Assembly: GCA_037447655.1 (NCBI GenBank) | Contig: JBBHKE010001377.1 | Span: forward strand, 188,001 to 217,086 | Source: Zygnema cylindricum | Taxonomy: Eukaryota; Streptophyta; Zygnematophyceae; Zygnematales; Zygnemataceae | DNA length: 29,086 bases | Reading direction: 5' to 3' | In this document: positions 18,072 through 26,454 of the stretch, one piece after another | Numbering within the stretch: the stretch's first letter is position 1 | Layout of the letters: each line of letters opens with the position of its first letter | Translations under genes and position numbers: made by a program | The notes under the pieces: model-generated | What the model was told of the DNA's origin: nothing | Seen by the model: only the letters and a program-made list of their open reading frames with translations | Database searches by the model: none

Positions 18072-18876
18072 TTGGTTAATGACGCCCTATCTCCGGGTCC
18101 TAAGGACAGGTACGTCCGTACAAGTTCACGCCTCAGGACTGCAGATACGTCCAAAAATCCAGATTGCGTGTCACGGGCAATTACAATATTTTGGGGATGC
18201 GAATATTTCAGATGAAAGCCGGCAAAGCAGAGAATTATTTGTCGTTTTCTTCAATTTAACAGTACGGTAGATAACCGTATTCAGCCCTATTAAAAATCAA
18301 ATTACTACATTTAGTGTAGGATGATGCGTCGGTTTGTATTTGATAAAATGTGAAGAAAGGGCTAAAATAATAAAAACCGCTCATAAAATACGCTATGTTT
18401 GAGTTATAATTTAAATTTGTAAAATAAATTGACATAAAACCATAGTTGTTCACGGCGATTAGTGCGAACGTACCGTACGTGACGAATTATACGTAACAAA
18501 CGCATTGAACCTTTTGATCAAATCGCAAAAAATCGTTAATGAATTTTCTTCCGTACTATTCCGTTCATAAAAAAACAAAAAACTATTACATATAACGTAG
18601 TTTGACATTTTGCGACGTCTACCTTTAAGTCACGGAACGAAAATTACGTCGTACGTGGCGTATCAGACAGTTTGTTTTTTTCGCTAAAATAACATATTAT
18701 ATTAAAATATAAAATATTAAATTTAAAAAAAATACTATATATCGCGATATATATCGCGATGGTTTATGTTGGTCTCGATACGATATATCGAGGAGTCTGC
18801 TCAATCGATATTCGATATATCGAATATCGAAATTATCGCGATATGAATTTATCCGATACCCAACACTAGTAAAAAT

Positions 18877-19762
18877 AACACTATAAAATCTAGATGATCC
18901 ATATCCACGTTAAATATTGTAAAACACAATTTAGAATAGTTAATTGCAATAAAGCTATAACGCTAACATCACTACAGTACAGTATTTTACATTACAGTAC
19001 TGTACTGTAACTCTAATACTGTACAGTACTGTAGCGATGGGCGCAACATGGAGCTTACGTGGAGACACCACAAAACCGTCCATTATAGTAGCTAAACTGT
19101 TCTTCTGTACAGCTGTACTGTACTTCCAGAAACACACGGGCCAGATACATGAGCACAAATACATAGTCTCAATATTTAGTGCGAACAACAAATTTCAAAT
19201 GTGCAAAAAGCCAAAAACATTCGAGTACCCTACATACTATACGCATAAAATACTTGAATTAACCCTATAGTACGCTTACATTATCGGGTCACCGCATATA
19301 GCCATTCCAGCTATGGTTTGTTGTACTGTACTTTTCACTTGGAAGTTAATGAGGAATAAATTAACAGCCCCCAGCAATAACCTCAGTTTTCTATGACCAC
19401 CTCTTTTATTCGAGATTTGCAGGGGGAATTTTGAATTGTGACTCCTACTTAGTTTTTACTTGTCAATGGAGATCTTCTTTTTCCGATCGTATATTAGTTA
19501 TGTTGAGATGTTAGGTTTATAAAATCCTTTACTTTTGCACATTACGAGACGGTTATAGCCAGAGTTTTAGTTTTAGTTTTTTTGTACGGCTTCTGCATTT
19601 GCTTCTCTCTCCAGATTTTGAAACATTTCGGTTCATGTGTCTTCTATTAAAGGAATCATATCCATCGTAAAAAAAAAAAAAACAACAACACCGTATAGAA
19701 TCTATTGATTACATTTTCACATTTGCTCCCTATTTTTCTTTTTTCCTCGAACCGCCGTCAAT
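18877..19762. promoter_or_regulatory. Upstream region of the GRAS gene
   Basis: It contains the second CAGTACTGTA cluster (18973-19033), further single copies near 19105 and 19322, and a T- and A-rich stretch with an A run at 19670-19685. The promoter and 5' UTR of the GRAS gene must be here. No core element was placed with confidence. Confidence 0.4.
18973..19033. repeat. Palindromic CAGTACTGTA repeat cluster (right of hAT element)
   Basis: Same self-complementary TACAG/CTGTA words as in the cluster 16868-16948, about 100 bp beyond the right TSD of the transposon. Confidence 0.7.
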
Positions 19763-22700
19763 ATGTTTTCTGTGGATAGAAGTAATGCTCCTTGGAAACC
19801 TCCAGATTTAAAATGGAAAATGAATGCAGTTGAGTTTGGATCACAATTGCATTCGAAGGAAATCGATGATTTTATGGAATCTCTTTTGGAGGACAATAGA
19901 CCATTGAGTCCACCTGTGAAGAAAGCTTGTTGGTAAGATCTCAAAACTTATAAAATGAGTAGGGAGGAGAAAGGAGGGAAGGAGAAGGAAGAGGGAAGGG
20001 AAAGGAGGAAAGGAGAAGAGAGGGAAACGAGAGGAGGAAATAGGAAAGGAGATTGGAGAGGGAAGAGAGACGAGGAAAGGAAAATGAAGAGGGAAAAGAG
20101 AGGTGAAAGGAGCAAAAGAGAAGGGAGAAGAAAGAGAGAAGAGGAAAGGAGGCGGGAAAGGGAAAGGAGAGGTGAAAGGAGTGAGAAGAGGAAAACCTTT
20201 GGAAATGCTAAATCCAGTTCGTCATTCTTACAATAATGCCATTGGAATTTCTTATACCTTCTCTGTTTTCTCTGAATTAACTTTTTCATAATGTGTTGAG
20301 TAACTTTTTTAGGTTATACATACATAGTCCCTACATTATCTTTTTAATACTAAGCCATTAAAGCAGTGTTGTATCCCTTTGTGATTTATACTTTTTGAAA
20401 AGAAGGTATGAATTGATAATCTGCAGCTATTTTTTTTTTAATATAATTCATAAAAGGAACTGAAAAGAAATTTTGAAGTGACTTCGTTTGCAATTTGTTT
20501 ATCATTGCACAATAATGCTAGAGTGTTTAAGTAGCTGTTAGTCATTCTTTTTTTTAATAAATTGAGATTATGATACTATGAAGATATGATCTTGTGTATG
20601 CGAAAGATTATGTGACTTGTGGCACGATGAAGGAGAGGGAGGGGGGAGAGAAAGAGAGAGGCAGGTAGAGAGAGAGAGAGGAGAGGGAGAGGGGGGGGGG
20701 GGGGAGGGAGGGAGGGAGGGAGGGAGGGAGGATATTTGTTGTTTGTAAGAATGATGATGGCTATGTGTGATTAGGGCAATTAGTTTACCTGCATTCTGTC
20801 AGATATAGATCATTCCTTTGGCCTATGGTCTGTCAGTGTTGAGGTCAAGCTTATGTTTTTTACTTATTTTTTAGCATTGTCCAGAAGGGGATTTTCCAGA
20901 AGGGGATTTTCCCTTGGTACAAATTATACGTTCCAGTTGGCCTGTAGCTGTTTATGCGGCCAATATGACCTTTGGTTTATCTCATAGTTCAAATGTGCGG
21001 AAACAATTGGAAACCCCATATGTGGTTACTCTATTATATAAGCGTATTAGACTGTAGAATACACGTTTCGTATGGGTTAACTACATATAGCGTTTAATTG
21101 CTTTCACTAGTTTGAACTATGGCTTATCCTGGAATATGTGGTTAAATGTCGTGGACGGATTTGTAATGTCTGATATCGTTATCTTAACCAGAGGGAAGAG
21201 AGGGAAAGGGATGGGACAGGAGAGGGAATGGGAAGGTGGAGGCAAGGACAGGGAAGGGGGTGAGAGAGAAAGCTCATGTACTTGGTACAAAGGAGAGGCA
21301 CTGGTCACTGGATGGGCCTCTATTTGTTTATATAATTATACATTGTCCATTGCGATTTGCTTAATACCAGGTAACTTATATTTACTTTTTCTGGTGAAAT
21401 CTCAGGGATAGGAGTGCAATGGGACTCCTTCAGTCTGATGAGCACATTTTCTCAAGATCAACAAACTCTCAAGTGGATAATGAAGTGTGGTCTAACAGTG
21501 GATATACAGACTGGACCAACAGTGACTATCTAGACTCAGACTCTCCTAATGAAGCTTGCCCTGCTATTGGCCCGGGAGCTGGATTTGCTCAGCCTTTTTG
21601 GGCCAATCCAGTCCCTCCACCAGCAGTAAAAGGAGCTCCATTTGGAAGCAGTCCATTGGACGAATATGATCAGGACTGTTTATTAGTGGACCCTCCTCCT
21701 GGCACCAATATTGCAGAAATCCGTTTGTTAGAGGGAACTGGATTGGGGAAATCAGATTCTTCTCAAAACCCCACTTTTTTGAAAGATCAAACCACTTTTC
21801 CATGGTCTCCAGGAGACAGTTTTGGGTTACAGGACAATTGGGAGGTTGGGGGAGAGAACCCTGCTGATAGTTTTTGGTGTTCATCTGTTTTTTGTGACGA
21901 CTTAGGAGACAGTAAACCACTAGTAGAGGACATATGCGCATTAGAGTCTAAAAGTAATGGCTCCTCCAGTCCAGATGTTGACACAGACATAGGCTTTTTC
22001 TTGGATCATAAGCAGCTTCATTCTGAGATTAATGTTTCAGCGGAGACAGAAGACACAGAAAATTCAAAAAAACCGGTTATTGACAATGAGAAGCTTCACT
22101 TAGATCCCTCGTTTAAGTTTATATCATGTGAGAAAAGCTCCATGTATTTGAACCAAACAGAGGCGAAGGCCATTGAAGAGCCAAGTGAAGGCAAACCCCG
22201 TAGTAAAATGACATCTGTTTTAGTAAACTCCACCACAGGAGAACCCTGTTGTAAAATGACAACATTAAACGAGAATTTAGTAAGTCCCACCACAGGAAGA
22301 CCTCGTGGTGAGATGACAACTCTAAACCAGAATGTAGGAAATCGCAACACACAAAGAACCCGTGATAATATGAAAACTGTAAACCAAACGACAATTGTAA
22401 ACCAGAATTCGGTAAACTTTACCACACGAAGACCCGTTGATTTGTTAGAAAGGCTGGCTGCCGCTGTCCGGTCGAAAACAACAGAAAAACTAAGTGTTAC
22501 AGAAGGGGAAAAAGTAAACGGTACAGAAGGGGCAGGAATGCCTCTTCCATCGGCAGAGAAAGTAGTACGTCGTATCATGTTGATGGCAGAGAAGAGGAGA
22601 ACTGGAGAGGTGAAAAGTGAAAATCTTCATTCAACAGAAATTTTGGGTTCTAACCAAGCAACAGTAGTGAGGAGGAGGTTCGAAAGTTCTGATAGTGTCC

Positions 22701-24671
22701 TTCGAACTCGAATTTTAAGGTTGGCAGAAGATGCAGCGACTGGTGACCTGGTGGGTTTTTTTGAATCTAAGATTTACTTATTTTTGAAAGATCTATTTAT
22801 TTTTGGAAGTTTTTTTTGAGTCTAAGATCATCTTATTTTTGCAATTTATCTGTCAGTCTTATTTTTGGTGTATTGTAATCTTTTTTTTTCCCATGGGTTT
22901 TGCAGGAACGAGCTGGGTTTTTGAAAAGCCTTTTGGAGGATGAGGCAAATCCTTCAGGAACTGTTATGCAACGCATTGTCTATTACTTTCTTAAAGGGCT
23001 TGATGCGAGGCAGAAGGGAGGCAACTCTGAGGATTTTCTTCGCCCTCTCGAACTTAGTCCCTTTGTATGCCATCTGATCCTCGTACATATTCCTTAGTCT
23101 CATTCTCCCCATTTACTTACTTAGTCCCTTTGTATGTAACTGATTTCTCTTATTCTCTTTGAGTCATTCTCCCCATTTACTTAGTCCCTGTGTATGCAGA
23201 AAACTCTCTTACTCTCGACTCAAACATTCTCTCCATTGCGATATCCAGTTATTGTTGGCCAATATCACTTTGGAAAGTTGCTGAATACAAGCTATTGTGT
23301 TTTATAATCATTGTAGACTGTTTAGGTTTTTAGATCACAGTCCATTTTCGGAAGTTTTTACTGGCTGTACTTCTAGGATTTTGAGTTGAGCCAAAAGGCT
23401 TCTTGTCTATTTATTACTGTATTTTTACTTGAATACGCACATCATGTTATTGATGTTTTTGGGGCAACCTTCGTTTACATATCCTTGTTTACTTCCTTGA
23501 ATCTCGACTTTGGGCTTAAAGGTGTACGTTTACACTTCTTGTTTTCACTCCTTTTCTTGTCCTTTTCTTTTGCAGGAAATGCAATCTATAGAGGATATTT
23601 CGAATAGCATTCCTGTGCTTACGTTCTCGATGGACTTCATAAACGATGCTATTCTTGACGTCGTGGGAAGCAAAGACAGTATTCATATTATCGATCTTTC
23701 CATGTGGGTTGGACAATGGGGTCCACTTATACGAAGTCTATCTAAACGAACTGGAGGGCCTCCTTTCTTACGTATTACTGGTGTTGAAGCCCCTCCTGGG
23801 ACTCCATGTGGGTGTGGTCCAAAAATGCCCGCGGCTGTTTTGAATATGGAGATAATGATGGCCGCCTCTGAAGCGGGAGTGCGATGCGAATATTCTTTTG
23901 TTACAAGTAGACTTGAAGATTTAAGAGCTTCTGATCTTAAGTTGAGACATGGGGAAGTTTTAGCCGTGGCGGGTGCGATGAGGTTACCTCAATTGCCCGA
24001 TAGTTCTGTTGTGCGTTCGAATCCGAGAGACAATTTTCTTAAGGTGAGAATAAGAAGAACGAACTGTCAGCTTTTGCCCTGTCATTTGGTTTGCTGTGAT
24101 GTTACTTTGTGATCAGAGGCTAAAGAAAATTGTTGCAGAATTAGGTTTATCAACCTAAGAGCGATTCACGGTGTAATTTTAAGCAAAGCTTCTGGAACTA
24201 AGAATGTATATGTGTTGATTTTGGCAAATCCAGAAATTGCGGTCATGGAATCCACAAGCGGTGGTTCTTTGTGACCACGACACAGATCAGAATTCACCGT
24301 TTTTTTTGGCACGTTTCAAAGAGGCGTTGGACCACTTCACAACTATTTTTGATTTTTTTGATAACGTGGTGTCTCGCTCAAGCCCTCAACGGAAGGTTTT
24401 CGAGGAGAAAATTTTCGGGCGAGAAATTGTGCATGTGGTCGCATCGGAAGGATTGCATCGTGTTCAAAGAACGGAAAAATTGGCCATGGTACAAGCAAGA
24501 ATGCAAAGATGTGGATTTAAAGCAAAAGTTTTGAACGAGGCCACTGTTAAGAGCCTGAGGCAAATGGCGAGACAACTAAATCAAAATTTTGGAGTTACTG
24601 TGACAAATGAGGCAATGCAACTGACGTGGAAAGGACGCTCGTTTTTGGCAGCTCATTCATGGAGGTCTTAA
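19763..24671 (+). CDS. GRAS-domain (SCARECROW-like) transcriptional regulator, five coding exons, 859 aa
   Basis: GRAS proteins are nuclear regulators of development and hormone or symbiotic signalling. Exons: 19763-19932, 21406-22750, 22906-23064, 23576-24043, 24234-24671 (TAA). All junctions are GT-AG and in phase; the first makes Trp57 across the splice. Residues 1 to about 490 are a long acidic, Ser/Asn-rich, probably disordered N-terminal region. It includes acidic aromatic patches (EVWSNSGYTDWTNSDYLDSD) and a 19-residue repeat array (319-397). The C-terminal third is the GRAS domain: leucine-heptad region I (LRLAEDAATGDLERAGFLKS, then VMQRIVYYFLKGLDAR), VHIID motif as IHIID at 594-598, a region in the place of PFYRE/LHR II (WNPQAVVLCDHDTDQNSPF, FKEALDHFTTIFD), and a SAW-like end (TWKGRSFLAAHSWRS). 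No DELLA motif is visible. I cannot assign a subfamily. The start codon is the first in-frame ATG of exon 1; a non-coding upstream exon is possible. Confidence 0.9.
19958..20195 (+). repeat. G/A tract in GRAS intron 1
   Basis: About 240 nt of GGAGGAAAGG and GAGAGG words starting 25 nt after the donor of exon 1. It gives long ORFs of Arg/Glu/Lys on the plus strand and of Ser/Leu on the minus strand that are compositional artefacts. Confidence 0.75.
20628..20732 (+). repeat. GA microsatellite and (GGGA)n run in GRAS intron 1
   Basis: A GA-rich stretch leads into a run of about 14 G and then (GGGA) repeated about seven times up to 20731. The sense strand could form a G-quadruplex in DNA or pre-mRNA. 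Confidence 0.8.
20983..21121. mobile_element. Short MITE related to the 1329-1655 element, in GRAS intron 1
   Basis: The termini are the 11-bp inverted repeat CATAGTTCAAA and TTTGAACTATG, the same terminus as the 327-bp MITE. The flanking octamers GTTTATCT (20975-20982) and GCTTATCC (21122-21129) differ by two transitions, as expected of an aged 8-bp duplication. It is 139 bp long and has no ORF. Confidence 0.7.
22190..22426 (+). repeat. Coding minisatellite in GRAS exon 2 (19-codon unit)
   Basis: Four diverged units of about 57 nt each (48, 57, 57 and 75 nt). Each encodes a G-x-P-x-x-K/E-M-T-T-x-N-x-N pattern ending in TT or NT before the next unit. It lies in the disordered N-terminal region, residues 319-397. 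All length changes are multiples of three, so the reading frame is kept. Confidence 0.75.
22754..22841 (+). repeat. Tandem duplication of about 55 bp in GRAS intron 2
   Basis: TTTTTTTGAATCTAAGAT with TACTTATTTTTG (from 22754) recurs as TTTTTTTGAGTCTAAGAT with CATCTTATTTTTG (from 22809). The first copy begins directly after the exon 2 donor. Confidence 0.55.
23053..23196 (+). repeat. Three tandem copies of the GRAS exon 3 donor segment
   Basis: The exon end CTTAGTCCCTTT/GTATG (23053-23069, junction after 23064) is repeated at 23120-23136, identical, and at 23180-23196 with one change (CCCTGT). The linking TCATTCTCCCCATTTACTTA is also repeated. Spacings are 67 and 60 bp. Use of a later donor would read through an in-frame TAG at 23095-23097. 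Confidence 0.75.
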
Positions 24672-24815
24672 GAGGCACATATTTTTGCAATTCAATTCAT
24701 ATCAATTGAAGTCCCAAAGGGTTTTTCGTTTTCAGGTGAAGGAGCATATGTTATGCAAAAACATTCAACTGTATAATAGGCTACATATCATATGCTTTTC
24801 CGATTATTATATTGC

Positions 24816-24821
24816 AATAAA
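24816..24821 (+). terminator. Candidate polyadenylation signal of the GRAS gene
   Basis: AATAAA about 145 nt after the TAA stop, in an AT-rich stretch with T-rich sequence before it. Confidence 0.4.
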
Positions 24822-26328
24822 TCAAGTAAATAATAATAATAATTATAATAGTAATAATGAGTGCTCTTATAAATGGGAGTGTGAATATAAGCGAGTCTGG
24901 TGATAGGCAGTAAGCTTTCTTTCTATGTGTAGAAAGCCTGTATTTTAATGTCAGTCACTATCATTGTCAGGGTTTTTTGAATGGTTAGCTGAAATAACTC
25001 GGACACTTGTGGTACAAGCTGGCACAAGTGTATGTAATTAATATTCCCTAAAGAATTTATAATTTCTATATGCCATTTTTTCCTGCATTTCGAGTTCTTT
25101 TTTATGCCAATTTTGAGCCTTTTTTTTTTTCTGCGCTTGGAGGTCTTTTCTCCGCCACTTCTGCACTTATTCCTTAGATTTTATATTGTTTTTTTCAATC
25201 ATTTTGATGCTTTCTCCCACTTTTGAGTTTATTTTGTTTTCTTCTGCCCTTTGGAGCCCATGGTTTTAGTCATTTGCATATAACTTTTGCAGTTAGTGTA
25301 GCCATGAGGCGTGAAGGACTCATGTGGCCGTCGTTTGTAACTCTTTAGAATTCTTGAGTATTGAAAGTTTGTGGGAAATTTTTCGTGGGCTCTCTTTATT
25401 GGCACATATACATGCCAGGAAGAGATTATGTTACTCTAAATTGTCAGGCACAAAGATGTATAGATGTCTGGTTCTTATCTGGTTGAATCCGGTGGCTAAG
25501 ACTTCACTAGGAAAGCACGACGGTAAAGCAAATGAGTACATGGGAACGAAAAAATTATAAGGTAAAGACGAAAATGAAACTGACCAGAGAAGGAAGCAAA
25601 CTAAAAAACAATGCGGAAGAAATTATCACACAAACAAGGGCAAGCCAACATTGAAAGTAACAATAAGCACAGAAGCAATTACAGAAAAGCGTACCCAAAA
25701 CAAAACTACCATGAAAAACTTCGACATAGCTAGAGAAGTTATAAAACCAACTTCTTAAATCACCCAGATTAGCTATGAAAGCACTACGTGGTTTCCTCGT
25801 ATTATTTACTATCTAACGCGTACAATACGCTTATGTAACTGTTAAATACAGTTGTGGAAAAAAGGAAAGTTTTCTCCGTTATGCTTGATTTTATACCGTC
25901 TCTCAATCCACGTGGCAGAAAAGGTCCATCTCACCAAAGCACATTTTAAATTTTGAAGCAAAGATGCACACCATGCGAAAAAATGTGCGAAACCAAAAGT
26001 GTGGAAATTTCGTGCGGAATCTGTAATACCGTGCTAAATTCTGCCACAGGAACCGGACGGTATTGAAAATCGTTTCAGCACGGAATCACGCACTAAAAGG
26101 CTAGCTACAGAAAAAAATTGCACGATGAGGATTCCGTAATGTCACACGTGGTACCTTGCTACCTGAAATATTTTGTAAAACCTGAAAACCCCGAAAGTAA
26201 CCCTAAAATTGCCCTAAAATAACTATACCTTTGGTAAAAATGTTCGGTCTCCTTTGGTAAACCTATCTAATCTCTTTGATCAATTATCTAGTCCTTCGGT
26301 GAAAACCTTTAGTCTTTTTTGTATTAAG

Positions 26329-26424
26329 TATTTCCCTGTGGTACTGAATATTTAGCTGTGCTATAAATATTTGGCTATGGTATAAATATTTAGTTATGGT
26401 ATAATATTTCGCTATGGTATTAAA
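26329..26424 (+). repeat. 19-bp tandem repeat, about five copies, just upstream of INTS7 start codon
   Basis: The unit is close to AATATTTAGCTATGGTATA, with copies diverging at the GCTATGG core. The array ends about 30 bp before the ATG, so it lies in the 5' UTR or core promoter. Several units contain TATAAAT-like words that could act as TATA elements. Confidence 0.75.
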
Positions 26425-26454
26425 TAATATTTAGTGTTCTTTGTGTGGTTACTC

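Larger units (their letters stand above)
16989..18868. mobile_element. Non-autonomous hAT-like element, 1880 bp, with 8-bp target-site duplication
   Basis: The termini are a perfect 15-bp inverted repeat: TAGTGTTGGGTATCG at 16989-17003 and its inverse at 18854-18868. The flanking octamers match exactly: GTAAAAAT at 16981-16988 and 18869-18876. This duplication length and the terminal TAGTG fit the hAT superfamily. Both subterminal zones are packed with CGATAT/ATATCG words (about 17012-17140 on the left, 18735-18850 on the right), as expected for transposase-binding sites. There is no transposase ORF. Inside there is a second complete right end at 17575-17837, and a separate fold-back element at 17851-18071. 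Confidence 0.88.
24672..26454. other. Intergenic region between GRAS and INTS7-like genes
   Basis: It starts with the GRAS 3' UTR and ends with the INTS7 promoter. Two perfect G-boxes (CACGTG) are at 25909-25914 and 26145-26150. CCTTTGGTAAA-like words recur three times between 26228 and 26310. Short ORFs such as 25324-25560 lack an ATG and any recognisable domain. I see no gene between 24900 and 26400. Confidence 0.45.
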
